A stretch of 64,000 nt of DNA from an uncultured Clostridia bacterium (GTDB taxonomy: Bacteria; Bacillota; Clostridia; Christensenellales; CAG-314), in assembly GCA_947628135.1 (NCBI GenBank), contig CANQYT010000011.1, positions 1 through 64,000 of the forward strand, in the 5' to 3' direction. Of the stretch, positions 36,232-45,386 are shown piece by piece. How positions within the stretch are numbered: the stretch's first letter is position 1; each line of letters starts with the position of its first letter. Position numbers and translations under genes: made by a program. The notes below the pieces were generated by a model. That model was not told the DNA's origin. It was given only the letters and a program-made list of their open reading frames with translations, and searched no databases.

Positions 36232-36808
36232 TCCTGTCTTTTTTTAAGGAGGGCAATTGCAGAGAAATTTGTCAGCGCAAGCAGATTGGTTGTTGTGCCG
36301 TTTCCCGTCACAAGCAGAGCGGGGCGCAACGCGAACGGAAGGTTTCGGCGCACCGAAACGTAGACTTTGGGGCGTGACGATGTGCAATTGCAAAAAAGAT
36401 TCAAAAATTTTTTACCAAAATTTCCATTTTGCTTAATTTTTTCCCACCGAAAACAGTATATATATCGACTGAAAGTAAAAACGGGAAATATTCGGCGGCA
36501 AACGGGGCGCAAAATGCTTTTTGCGGCGCATAAACCGTATCGCACGCGTTGAAAGCGCCTTTTGTGAAAAACGTGGTGAAGAACTCGCGCGGAATATATT
36601 TCCAATAAAACTCAATATCGTTTGTACAGAGTCGAAACGGCGCATTTTAATATCTGATTTATGCTGAAATAATTGTACCGGATTGCACCTATCGAAGCCG
36701 ACAAAACGCGCTGAAAGAATAACAAACCGTACTCGTTTATATCGACCGTCTGTTGACGCGTCACGGCTGTTTCGACCGTACTATGCGCAATCGGCAAGGT
36801 GCAAAAAG

Positions 36809-36838
36809 AAGAGGGGCAAATGCTCCTCTTACTTTTTG
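36809..36838 (+). terminator. Orphan terminator hairpin
   Basis: AAGAGGGGC / GCTCCTCTT (one G-T pair), then ACTTTTTGTTT. No gene precedes it. Confidence 0.45.
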
Positions 36839-37096
36839 TTTGTCCCGTCGTGACGCACACGCGCAAACGCTGCTCACCGCAGTTGAAGTAGGGTACGAAC
36901 AATTTGAGTTTAGAAAAATTGTGCGGAAAAGGATTGCCTATTCGTCGGCAGTATCAAGTTCGCTTGCGCAATACCGTCGAAATCATTTCGCCTGATAGCA
37001 AACAGAAAATTTACTCAGCCGCCCCCTTTTGAGGGGCGGCGTTGCATTTATAGGCAAATGCCTATACTAATTTTGTCGGATTGTGTCGTTTTTGTC

Positions 37097-37125
37097 TTGC
37101 TTTTGCGAAAAAAATCGGGTATAAT
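37097..37125 (+). promoter_or_regulatory. Promoter of the SDR-ferredoxin operon
   Basis: TTGCTT (37097-37102), 17 bases, TATAAT (37120-37125). Confidence 0.65.
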
Positions 37126-37181
37126 ATAAAAGTTATAATGGGCGGTGTGACCGTTCGATCATTTACCGAGGAGCAAACAAA

Positions 37182-38717
37182 ATGAAGGTCGCTTTGACGG
37201 GCGTAACGGGAAATATGGGAGTACAGGCTCTGCGCGAGTTGATAAAACTTCCCGACGTGCAGTTGAAACTGCTTGTTTTTCCCAAAGAAAAACGCCTTAG
37301 TGAAATCAAAAAGATCTGCAAAGGGCAAATGAAACGCGTACAGTTTGTGTACGGCAGCGTCAATCACCCGGAAGTGTGCGACGAGTTGGTAAGCGGCACG
37401 GACTACGTTGTAAATATGGCGTCGGTGATACCTCCGCACAGCGACAGGTCGCCGCTCTACGCCATTGCCTGCAACGAAAAGGGCGCGGAATGCCTTTGCA
37501 CCGCTATCGAATCGCTGCACGATCAGCCCAAATTGATACACATATCTACCGTCGCGCTGTACGGCAACCGCAACAGCAAGCATATGTGGGCGCGCGTGGG
37601 CGATCCGTTGGTAATTTCCCCGTTCGACATATATTCGCTTACAAAAATGCGCGGCGAGTTCCGCGTGCTGGAAAGCAATATCCGCTACAAGGCGGTGCTT
37701 CGTCAAACGGCGATGCTGCACAGCCATATGCTCAGCGACAATATGAGCGACGGGCTGATGTTCCACACCTGTTTCAACGCTCCGTTGGAATGGGTCACGG
37801 CGGAAGATTCCGGCAGACTCATCGCCAACATAATAAAGGCGGATATGGAAAACGGCTCGACGCTCAAAAACAACTTTTGGGGGAGAGTGTTCAACATCGG
37901 CGGCGGACTCGTCAACTGCGTAACGGGTTACGACGTACTTAACGACGGCTTCGAAATAATCGGCGGCAACGTAAAAAATTTCTTCGACCCCGATTTCAAC
38001 GCGATACGCAATTTCCACGGGGTGTGGTTCAGCGACGGAGACGTGCTCAACGATATGTTCGATTACCAACGTCAAAGCACGGCGGACTTCTGGAAGCAGT
38101 TCAAAAAGACGCACGGCATACTTTCGGCGGGAAAGATCGTCCCCAAGAAACTCATCAAAAAGTTCGCGATAGAACGTCTGTGCAAAAACCCAAACAGTCC
38201 CGCCTATTGGAAAGCGCACAAAGACACGGCGCGTATGCTCGCCTACTTCGGCGGCGACGCGGCGTACGACGCATTGGGAAAGGATTGGAGCAAATTTCCG
38301 CTGCTTTTCGAGGGAAAAGACGAACAGGGCAACCCGATAGACTACCGCAAATTGCTGGACAAAAATTCCGCGCCGCAGGTGGACATCGGCTACGACCCGC
38401 AAAAGGAAATAGGCTACAAGGACTTGCGCCGCATTGCGGCTATGCACGGCGGAAAACTGCTTTCCCAAAAGGGCGGAATATACGACACTTTGGAATGGGA
38501 AAACAGCGACGGACAGCGTTTCCGTATGAAAGGCTACACGGTGCTTGCGGGACATTGGTGGAATCCGAGTTACACAAGTTACTGCTGGGACTTCGACCGT
38601 CTGGCGAAGAAAGACCGTATTTACGCGCAGGTGTGGTACGACAGTCACGACCCCAACGAGGACAACTTCTACTACTTCAACGACAAGTTCGAGGCAAAAT
38701 ACGGTAAAATAAAATGA
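37182..38717 (+). CDS. NAD-dependent epimerase/dehydratase (extended SDR)
   Basis: This 511-residue protein has an N-terminal Rossmann fold with TGVTGNMG (residues 6-13) for dinucleotide binding, the catalytic Ser/Thr in ISTVALYG, and YSLTK as the YxxxK pair (about residue 151). The last 200 residues go well beyond a normal extended SDR (about 330) and contain WENSDGQRF and GHWWNPSYTSY, with no domain I know. The reaction is therefore uncertain. It follows CGAGGAGC and overlaps the ferredoxin-type gene by four bases, which suggests a redox partner. Confidence 0.82.
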   Translation: MKVALTGVTGNMGVQALRELIKLPDVQLKLLVFPKEKRLSEIKKICKGQMKRVQFVYGSVNHPEVCDELVSGTDYVVNMASVIPPHSDRSPLYAIACNEKGAECLCTAIESLHDQPKLIHISTVALYGNRNSKHMWARVGDPLVISPFDIYSLTKMRGEFRVLESNIRYKAVLRQTAMLHSHMLSDNMSDGLMFHTCFNAPLEWVTAEDSGRLIANIIKADMENGSTLKNNFWGRVFNIGGGLVNCVTGYDVLNDGFEIIGGNVKNFFDPDFNAIRNFHGVWFSDGDVLNDMFDYQRQSTADFWKQFKKTHGILSAGKIVPKKLIKKFAIERLCKNPNSPAYWKAHKDTARMLAYFGGDAAYDALGKDWSKFPLLFEGKDEQGNPIDYRKLLDKNSAPQVDIGYDPQKEIGYKDLRRIAAMHGGKLLSQKGGIYDTLEWENSDGQRFRMKGYTVLAGHWWNPSYTSYCWDFDRLAKKDRIYAQVWYDSHDPNEDNFYYFNDKFEAKYGKIK

Positions 38718-39634
38718 AAATAGCCATTTTTTACTTTTCCGGTACGGGCAACACGCGCCGTATCGCCGAGCGCTTTGCCGAAACAATGCGCCAACGTGAC
38801 AACGAAGTGGAATTGCTGTCCATAGACGGACTGACTCTTGAAAAAAAACTTCCCGACAGCGTTTGGCAGACGGCAGTAAATTGCGATCTGTTGGGAATAG
38901 GCTACCCCGTGTACGCATTCAACGCTCCGCCGATTGTGTTGAGTTTTGCGAAAAAACTTCCGCACCTTCTGAAAAACAAGCGCGCGTTTCTGTTCAATTG
39001 TTCGGGCGAACCGCTCAAATTGAACAATATTTCTTCCATAAAATTGTGCGGCATACTCAAACGCCGCCGTCTCAACGTAACCAACGAATACCACTACTGT
39101 ATGCCCTACAACATTATGTTCCGCCACTCCGACGAAATGGCGCTCAAAATGTGGCAAACGGCTCGGCAGTTGATACCTCTCGACGCGGAAGAAATTCTGC
39201 AAGGGCAAAAACATCTGCTGGAACGCGTCGGTTGCGGCGCGGCTATCGCTTGGGCTATGCGTTGCGAACAATGGGGCGGACAACTCAACGGACGTATGTA
39301 CAGCGTATCCAAAGATTGCGTAAAATGCGGCAAATGCGTCAACGACTGCCCCACGCACAACATTCGGATAACAAAGAACGGCAAGTTCCGCTTCGGCGGC
39401 AAATGCCTGATGTGTATGCGCTGCGCACACCTCTGCCCGCAAAACGCTATCCGTATAGGAATGTTCAACAGTTGGAAAGTAAACGGTCCGTACACCTTCA
39501 AACAACCCAAAACGGAAGAAGAACGCCAACGCTACAACAAAATGCTTACAAAAGCGTACGAACGCTACTTCGCGGAGGCGGAACAACGTATAAACGCAAC
39601 GACGGTCGAGCCTGCGGCGAAGCGTTCGGAATGA
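38714..39634 (+). CDS. EFR1-type flavodoxin-ferredoxin fusion protein
   Basis: This 306-residue protein has an N-terminal flavodoxin-like domain (IFYFSGTGNTRRIAE, the FMN phosphate loop, residues 4-18) and a C-terminal 2[4Fe-4S] ferredoxin with CVKCGKCVNDCP (about 205) and CLMCMRCAHLCP (about 232). Such EFR1 proteins move electrons in anaerobes. The start overlaps the stop of the SDR gene (ATGA), so the two are translated together and may supply electrons to one reaction. Confidence 0.9.
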   Translation: MKIAIFYFSGTGNTRRIAERFAETMRQRDNEVELLSIDGLTLEKKLPDSVWQTAVNCDLLGIGYPVYAFNAPPIVLSFAKKLPHLLKNKRAFLFNCSGEPLKLNNISSIKLCGILKRRRLNVTNEYHYCMPYNIMFRHSDEMALKMWQTARQLIPLDAEEILQGQKHLLERVGCGAAIAWAMRCEQWGGQLNGRMYSVSKDCVKCGKCVNDCPTHNIRITKNGKFRFGGKCLMCMRCAHLCPQNAIRIGMFNSWKVNGPYTFKQPKTEEERQRYNKMLTKAYERYFAEAEQRINATTVEPAAKRSE

Positions 39635-39704
39635 CGTTGAAAATAGCGCCGCTCACCGAATATCGGACAACCGAAAGCGCGTTTGCGCCGCAACACGAAT
39701 AAAC

Positions 39705-39741
39705 AACGGTCGGGAATCGTTTGGATTCTCGACCGTTTTTG
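39705..39741 (+). terminator. Terminator of the SDR-ferredoxin operon
   Basis: AACGGTCGGGAATC pairs with GATTCTCGACCGTT (one G-T), followed by TTTTT. Confidence 0.88.
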
Positions 39742-39810
39742 CACGAATTTGCTCTCTCGTTTGCTTTCGTCCGCAATTGCGGCAATTTACAGCGCACAAA
39801 AGGCAACAAA

Positions 39811-39841
39811 CAAGCGGTCGGGATATGCGCCCGACCGCTTG
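39811..39841 (-). terminator. Terminator of the following minus-strand gene
   Basis: CAAGCGGTCGGG / CCCGACCGCTTG, 12 pairs, 27 bases downstream of the membrane protein gene. Confidence 0.75.
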
Positions 39842-39868
39842 CCGTAAATTATTGGTTCAAAAGTGTTG

Positions 39869-40789
39869 TCATAGATTCTTGGTGCGGCGAACGGTGCGAA
39901 CGGTCTGTATCACTTCGAAAACGCACCCCAACACCGTAAACAGCGCCGTCATAGCAATATCGGAATAAAACGCCGCGGCAAATTCGCTGTCTTTCAACAG
40001 CATAGCGAACGCGTCGAACACGTTCATATTCAGACCCTCTTGGTTGAGCGCAACGGCTGTCGCCACTAAGTAGATGGATACGACGCTTGCCATCATCAAT
40101 ACAAACGTAGTGGCGGTGACGATAACTATCATCATCTTGTTGGGCTTGCCGCCGAACTTTTTGTACAGCAGAACTCCCACAAAAAATGCCACGAAAGAGG
40201 ACAATGCGGAAATAAATCCCGCCAAATAAAGCAATATCGCCACGACAACGCCGGCAACTCCTCCCACAAGCGCTCCGCAAAAACCGCGCAGATAGTTGTT
40301 GGGCGCTTCGTCGAATATCTTGTTTTCCGTGTCGATAGCGGTGTTTATCTTGTCCACACAGTCGTTGTCGATGGTGACGGTCATTCCGTCCACAACGCAC
40401 TTCTTCGCCTCGTCAAAATTCAACTCTTTGCCGCACACGGGGCAGTAACCCACGCCGAGCGCGCCCTGCTGCTTGCATATAGATAAAACGTTTTGCAGCA
40501 GTTGTTCCAACCGTTTCGCCAGAGCGCCCTCCGTCCAATCGTTGAGAATAAGCGTCAAGCCGTAATTGTCGAATCGATAAGCGAAAAATCTGTTTTTGTA
40601 CGACAGCAACGCCTGCGAAATCTCCGAACGCTGACGGTCGTCTGCGTACATTGACAAACGTATCACCATACCGTACGCGTTTATGTAACTGTTGGCTTCG
40701 TAACCCAACAGCGCGCCGTACATATATTTGCCGTTTTCACTCATTCCCATTCTTCCGAGAACTTCGTTTATTTTGCGATGTAGTTTCAT
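39869..40789 (-). CDS. Uncharacterised membrane protein with zinc-ribbon-like motif
   Basis: This protein has 306 residues from ATG at 40789, behind AGGAGGGACAA. Residues about 1-150 are soluble and end with CPVCGKELNFDEAKKC, which looks like a small zinc ribbon. About four membrane helices follow (LRGFCGALVGGVAGVVVAILLY onward). I do not recognise the family. Its promoter holds a poly-G tract, which suggests variable expression and possibly an envelope role. It is monocistronic. Confidence 0.72.
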   Translation of the reverse strand: MKLHRKINEVLGRMGMSENGKYMYGALLGYEANSYINAYGMVIRLSMYADDRQRSEISQALLSYKNRFFAYRFDNYGLTLILNDWTEGALAKRLEQLLQNVLSICKQQGALGVGYCPVCGKELNFDEAKKCVVDGMTVTIDNDCVDKINTAIDTENKIFDEAPNNYLRGFCGALVGGVAGVVVAILLYLAGFISALSSFVAFFVGVLLYKKFGGKPNKMMIVIVTATTFVLMMASVVSIYLVATAVALNQEGLNMNVFDAFAMLLKDSEFAAAFYSDIAMTALFTVLGCVFEVIQTVRTVRRTKNL

Positions 40790-40817
40790 TTGTCCCTCCT
40801 TGGCGGTATTCGGTATC

Positions 40818-40853
40818 ATTATAACACGGGAGTGCCCCCCCCCCCCGTCAATA
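40818..40853 (-). promoter_or_regulatory. Promoter with poly-G tract, possibly phase-variable
   Basis: On the minus strand: TTGAC, then 12 consecutive G (40846-40835), then cactcccgtgt, then TATAAT with an upstream TG (extended -10, TGTTATAAT). The present -35/-10 spacer is about 22, too long; loss of five G would give 17. Confidence 0.6.
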
Positions 40854-41223
40854 TTTTTACAAAAAAAAATTCGCGGAATTTGCGGTTGGGTGCGATTTGC
40901 GGGCGGCAAACGGGGAGGGGGCGTTTTTGCACAAAACCTTTGCCTGAGACGCGCAAACCGCCGCATATTTTCGCGAGGCGCGCGCCTCCGAAACCCTTTC
41001 ACCGTGCAAACCCGCAAAGCGGTGGCTTAATCAATATACGTAATTAAGCGCAAACCCGTTACTTTTCAGCGCCGCAAAAAAAAGTACCGTCCGCCCAATC
41101 GACTTGTGAAACCGTTTTGAGCGGAATACTCGCGCGGCGTATCTACCAATCAAAAAATGGCGTCGCACAAATTGTTTTGTGCGGCGCCCGAGGTGAAACC
41201 TTTTTTCACCGAATGCCCTCGTC

Positions 41224-42585
41224 TTAGCGATTGTAAATTTTGTCGCGTATGTCTTTGACCTGCGCGGCGGTGATGTCGTTGGTCTTTATCTCTTCGCTTA
41301 TTTTGTCGCGCGCGTGCATAACGGTAGTATGATCCCTGCCGCCGAAGTACTCGCCTATGCTGGCAAGGGGTACGCTCTGCCCCAAAATGTCGCAAATGAG
41401 GTAAATACATATCTGCCGCGGAACGACGATCTCCTTGTTCTTCTTTTTTCCGACGAGGTCCTCGCGGCGCACGCGGAAATATTCGCAAGCGGCTTTGACG
41501 ACCTGGTCTATCGTGATGATGTCGGTGCTGGCGTCGGCGTAGTCTTTCAACGCTTCCTGCACGATACTCATATCGTTGGGGTCGCCGCCCACAAGCGTGC
41601 TGTAACTGATTATCCTGTTGAGCATACCTTCCATTTCGCGGATATTGTTGGTGATTTTCTCCGCGATGAGGGTAAGCACGCGTATGTTGAGAGTGTACCC
41701 TTTGTTGCTGCACTTCTTTTGCAGGATCGCGATACGCGTTTCCAGATTGGGCGGCTGAATGTCCGCAATAACTCCCGTGGCAAAACGCGTTTTGAGCCGT
41801 TCCTCTATCTTTATCTCTTTGGGAGGGCGGTCGCTGCTGAGAATGATTTGTTTGTCTGCAAGGTACAGTTCGTTGAAGGTGTGGAACATCTCCTCCTGCG
41901 TGCCTTCTTTGTTGGCAAGAAATTGCACGTCGTCCATCATCAGCACGTCCAACTTGCGGTATTTTGCGCGGAAATTCTTTGTGGCGTTGGGGTCGTTGTC
42001 GTGTATCGACTCGATAAATTCGTTTACGAATTGGTCGCAGGTGACGTACATTATGCGTTTTTCGGGGAAGTTGCGCTGCAAACTGTTGCCTATCGCGTGC
42101 ATCAAGTGCGTCTTGCCCAAGCCGACTCCTCCCCAGATGAACACGGGATTGTACTTTTCTCCGGGGTTGTCCGCAACCGCTTTCGCAACGGCGGCGGCAT
42201 ATTCGTTGGACTTACCCACGACAAAGTTTTCAAACGTGTACTGCGCAACAAAGTTTACTTTGCTTTCCGTGTCGTCCACGTAGTTGGAGGAAACGGGTAT
42301 GTCCACTTCTTTTGCGGCGTTGCCGACGTTTTCCAACTCCGATTCGACGATAACTTCCACGTCCGCTATGGACGGGAAAACCTGATTGGTGCATTTGCGC
42401 AGCACCTCTTTGTAGTTGTTGTCCACAATGTTCTTGATGGCGCGGTTGTCCGCAAGCAAGATCAAACGGTCGTGATAAATACCCACGGGCGCAAGCGAAT
42501 TGATGTACAGATCGTAGGCAAGAGTGGTAGTCTTTGCCTCCGCCGCCAACAGAATATTCTTCCAAATCTGGTCAATCTTCAACAT
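41224..42585 (-). CDS. dnaA: Chromosomal replication initiator protein DnaA
   Basis: This protein has 453 residues from ATG at 42585. Domain I opens MLKIDQIWKNILL. The AAA+ domain has Walker A GGVGLGKTH (about 150) and Walker B VLMMDDVQ, and the C-terminal DNA-binding domain carries the DnaA signature GGRDHTTVMHA. It binds DnaA boxes and opens the origin. Unusually it is not next to dnaN, which lies 11.7 kb away on the other strand. No Shine-Dalgarno is visible, and the -10 box ends eight bases before the ATG, so the mRNA may be leaderless. Confidence 0.97.
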   Translation of the reverse strand: MLKIDQIWKNILLAAEAKTTTLAYDLYINSLAPVGIYHDRLILLADNRAIKNIVDNNYKEVLRKCTNQVFPSIADVEVIVESELENVGNAAKEVDIPVSSNYVDDTESKVNFVAQYTFENFVVGKSNEYAAAVAKAVADNPGEKYNPVFIWGGVGLGKTHLMHAIGNSLQRNFPEKRIMYVTCDQFVNEFIESIHDNDPNATKNFRAKYRKLDVLMMDDVQFLANKEGTQEEMFHTFNELYLADKQIILSSDRPPKEIKIEERLKTRFATGVIADIQPPNLETRIAILQKKCSNKGYTLNIRVLTLIAEKITNNIREMEGMLNRIISYSTLVGGDPNDMSIVQEALKDYADASTDIITIDQVVKAACEYFRVRREDLVGKKKNKEIVVPRQICIYLICDILGQSVPLASIGEYFGGRDHTTVMHARDKISEEIKTNDITAAQVKDIRDKIYNR

Positions 42586-42592
42586 ACAGATA

Positions 42593-42621
42593 ATTATACA
42601 ATATACCGACGAATTTTGCAA
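42593..42621 (-). promoter_or_regulatory. dnaA promoter, nearly touching the start codon
   Basis: Minus strand TTGCAA (42621-42616), 17 bases, TATAAT (42598-42593). The predicted start of transcription is at or within two bases of the dnaA ATG (42585). Confidence 0.65.
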
Positions 42622-42744
42622 CAAGAAAGCGTACGTTGCTCTCAGAGGAAAAATTACGCCGAACGGGTAGGAAAAACGTTTTTGACGTTAAGTAAGCCCG
42701 AACGTTTGCTCCGTTCGGGCTGAAAAGCGTTACGAAAAACTTGT

Positions 42745-43491
42745 TTATGCGCTCTGCCGCGTAATGGTGTACGTCGCCACAAGCGCTCGCTTGCCCTCGT
42801 CGCTGTCCGTGCCGAGGGTGCGGCTGAACGTATAGCCTTCGCTTTCCAACGCGACGTCCACAAAGCAGAGGAATATGCCCATATCCACCTTGTTCCAACG
42901 CTTGTACAACTGCGCCGAAAGCAGCGGCACGCCGCCTTTTTTACGGTAGACGTTGAATTTGTTGTCCACCTGCTCAACGCGCCAAGGCTGCGAGTTTACC
43001 GCGCTGGGGGCAAGACGGGCAATTTCCGCAATGCGCAGATCGCTTGCGCCCGTCCAAAAGTCCGAAGCGGACTTGCGGTTGAAATCGTAGTCGCCGTTGC
43101 GGAACAATTCGGGGTCGCACTTGCCGAAACTCAACATTATTGCGTACACAAGGTCGCACTGACGCTCTTCTTCCACTTTGCCCATTCCGTACCAGCACAC
43201 GCCGATACCCATTGACGCAAGTTTAAGATCCCACTGCTCCAACATATATCCGACGTTGGTAAGCCACAGATTGCCCTCCGTGCTGTACACGAGCAAACAA
43301 TATTCGGCGTTGAACTTGCAGTTGGTTTCGCTGCAAGGCACAATTTGAAATTCCACCTGCAACTCGGGAATGAGCGGTTTGAGTTGGTGCAGATATTCTT
43401 CCGCGGCGGCGTATTCCTCGGAGGAAAGTTTCTCCTTGCTGTAAGTGCGCACGGAACGGCGCTTGTAGATGCTTTCGAGAAGCTCCTTCAT
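42745..43491 (-). CDS. Nitroreductase family protein
   Basis: This 248-residue FMN-dependent oxidoreductase-like protein opens IYKRRSVRTYSKE, the FMN phosphate-binding motif near the N-terminus, and has IARLAPSAVNSQPWRV near residue 165, the second conserved FMN/active-site segment, with GIGVCWYGMG between. Family members reduce quinones, nitro compounds or flavins using NAD(P)H. The sequence seems to place a two-part fold in an order typical of the larger putative TM-nitroreductase group. Substrate unknown. It has its own promoter. Confidence 0.85.
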   Translation of the reverse strand: MKELLESIYKRRSVRTYSKEKLSSEEYAAAEEYLHQLKPLIPELQVEFQIVPCSETNCKFNAEYCLLVYSTEGNLWLTNVGYMLEQWDLKLASMGIGVCWYGMGKVEEERQCDLVYAIMLSFGKCDPELFRNGDYDFNRKSASDFWTGASDLRIAEIARLAPSAVNSQPWRVEQVDNKFNVYRKKGGVPLLSAQLYKRWNKVDMGIFLCFVDVALESEGYTFSRTLGTDSDEGKRALVATYTITRQSA

Positions 43492-43529
43492 AAATTCTCC
43501 CTTGCCTTGCGGCGTTTCAGATCCCTACT

Positions 43530-43557
43530 ATTGTACCACATAACGCCCGTTTGTCAA
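43530..43557 (-). promoter_or_regulatory. Promoter of the nitroreductase gene
   Basis: Minus strand TTGACA (43557-43552), 16 bases, TACAAT (43535-43530). Confidence 0.65.
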
Positions 43558-43585
43558 CAAAAGCGAGGAACATTTTTGCCCCCAT

Positions 43586-44971
43586 TTACGCTTTTTGGGC
43601 AATTGACTGTTTTTTCGAGGCGGCGCTATCCTCCTTGTGACGGCGAATGTACTGCGTCCACTTGATGTAGCCGTAGGTAGTGTTGGTGAGATAGCCTGCT
43701 TTCAGTATCAGCAACACCCATTGGTGCGCCAAGATGTCTATCACCGTCTCCAAGATAGCCACTATGTACCAGGCTATCCACTGCTCGCGGTAGCGGAAAA
43801 GTATAAGTAAGCCGTTGGCAATACCCACCGCGCTTGCCGCCGCGTCAAGATAACAAACGATACGCTCCACCGTCAGATTGGTAGCGAATATTCCGCCCTC
43901 CACCTCTATCAGCGTAAGCAGGTAGCCTATACCTACCGTCCACACCGCAATTGCGGCTACAAGTAACACGTCCTGCCACCAAGTGAGTTTTTTGACTACC
44001 GTCAGTTCTTCCTGCTGTCTGTCCGGGTGACGATGCCACACGACGAAACTTATTATGTCGCAGGGTATCCAGAACAGCAGCGTGACCGCCATCGTCGCAA
44101 AACGGTAGATACACACTATGCAGATGATTATTTCCACTATCTCCACGCCCAGCGACACGATGAAGTTCCATTTGCTCTGTTTGGAAATGAGCAGCTCGCA
44201 GGCGATGTTGAGAATTACGTCCAGCACGTAGAGGAAAGTTATCACCCCCGCCGACACGAGGAAACTGTTTACCTGAACGTTCGGACCTTCTTCCAAGGTG
44301 ATTTCCGCCCCGTCGATAAGTTTGTTTCCGCTTGCCGAATCAAACAGCGACACTACCAGCGGCGCGGGTTCGTCCTCGTCGCCGTTGTAGTAGCACTCTA
44401 TGGATATGGTTGTGCCTGCGTCTATTGCAAAGTCAAACGGCTCTACGCCGCCCGTTTTGCCGTCGTACAAACCGAGTTTCAGCGTCATACTCTCGACGTC
44501 CTCTTTGCTGTCGCCCGGTTGGACGGTCCATTCGCCGAATTTGGAAATATCCGCAAGGCTGTAACTGTGTTCCGTGCCGTCGGCTTCCGTAAAGTCGATG
44601 TGGCAAAGCACGTAGGTATCCGTTGTGCCTTCGAAACTGAGCGTATCGAAATTGCCTTGCGCGGCAACGTTGTAGACGGACTTGTCCAGCGTGACCGTGT
44701 AGGACGGCTCGTCCGTCTCCGGGAAGATAAACGCAAACGCCACCGCCAATACGAGTATGCTGAAAAACCAGATTTTTTCGTACACGGTAAAGTAACGCCA
44801 CAGATCCTTGCAACGCTGTTTGAAACCGGGGCTGTTTGCGGCGCGCGGTTTCTTGTTTTTACGCCGCAGTACCGCCAAAACGACGATTGCGGCAAATTGC
44901 AGTACGATTATTATGCCCAGCGCTATCCACACCCATTCGGTCACGGTTGCCGCCGCCAATGCGTTTAACAT
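43586..44971 (-). CDS. PnuC-like nicotinamide mononucleotide/riboside transporter with extra extracytoplasmic domain
   Basis: This 461-residue protein has a C-terminal half (about 240-450) with six or seven helices and ends like PnuC (RYREQWIAWYIVAILE, and LTNTTYGYIKWTQ, the NxxYGxxxW mark). PnuC moves nicotinamide riboside or related vitamins by facilitated diffusion. The N-terminal half is extra: a helix at about 14-34, a second at about 65-85, then about 150 residues that look beta-rich and extracytoplasmic (DEPSYTVTLDKSVYNVAAQ onward). Ordinary PnuC has about 220-250 residues. Other vitamin or sensor roles remain possible. Confidence 0.68.
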   Translation of the reverse strand: MLNALAAATVTEWVWIALGIIIVLQFAAIVVLAVLRRKNKKPRAANSPGFKQRCKDLWRYFTVYEKIWFFSILVLAVAFAFIFPETDEPSYTVTLDKSVYNVAAQGNFDTLSFEGTTDTYVLCHIDFTEADGTEHSYSLADISKFGEWTVQPGDSKEDVESMTLKLGLYDGKTGGVEPFDFAIDAGTTISIECYYNGDEDEPAPLVVSLFDSASGNKLIDGAEITLEEGPNVQVNSFLVSAGVITFLYVLDVILNIACELLISKQSKWNFIVSLGVEIVEIIICIVCIYRFATMAVTLLFWIPCDIISFVVWHRHPDRQQEELTVVKKLTWWQDVLLVAAIAVWTVGIGYLLTLIEVEGGIFATNLTVERIVCYLDAAASAVGIANGLLILFRYREQWIAWYIVAILETVIDILAHQWVLLILKAGYLTNTTYGYIKWTQYIRRHKEDSAASKKQSIAQKA

Positions 44972-45048
44972 ATGTTCGCCTCCTCGTCAGAGGAAGTATT
45001 TTGTTCCTTATGCTCCATCGGTAGTACCTCTGAATTTAAGTTGATAAC

Positions 45049-45077
45049 ATTATATTACCGCCCGCAAATTATGTCAA
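45049..45077 (-). promoter_or_regulatory. Promoter of the PnuC-like gene
   Basis: Minus strand TTGACA (45077-45072), 17 bases, TATAAT (45054-45049): consensus. The leader of about 70 bases contains a CAGAGG...CCTCTG hairpin just before the GAGGAGG site. The 44972-45386 gap holds nothing else I can support. Confidence 0.75.
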
Positions 45078-45386
45078 ATACATTATCGGATATGAGACGG
45101 TTAAGCGGCTTTCCCCGACAGCGCCGCGTAAAGTTTGCGGCAATTGCGCTTGAATATCTTTTGATGAGGGCGAGTATTCGCGATTCGCCGCATAGCGCCG
45201 CCGTTTTTCTTGCGGCAGACTGCTCCCGCTCCGCGCTATTCCCGCCGCAATTGCGGTTTAGGTGCGTATGAGCCCTCAACTGCGGACGCAACCGCAATAA
45301 CAAAGCGCATATATGCGATTTTTGCGGCGAAACAGGTTTAGCGCCGCTTTCAGTGGGGCAAACTTCTCAAAAAAAGGAGAAACTAT

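Larger units (their letters stand above)
35870..37090. other. Intergenic region of 1.2 kb without a supported gene
   Basis: No frame here has both a ribosome site and protein-like composition. Three hairpins stand out: AAAAGGGC/GCCCTTTT with a T-run (36204-36231), AAGAGGGGC/GCTCCTCTT (36809-36836), and GCCGCCCC/GGGGCGGC (37018-37040). They could end small untranslated RNAs, but no promoter or known RNA family was recognised. Confidence 0.5.

Noticed and set aside
35941-36605. Frames of 100-210 codons in the gene-poor region
   Set aside because: Cys/Arg-rich shadow-like composition on both strands, no ribosome sites, hairpins inside.
44972-45042. preQ1- or NAD-type riboswitch before the PnuC-like gene
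   Set aside because: Only a simple CAGAGG/CCTCTG hairpin is present; no conserved core of either class could be matched.
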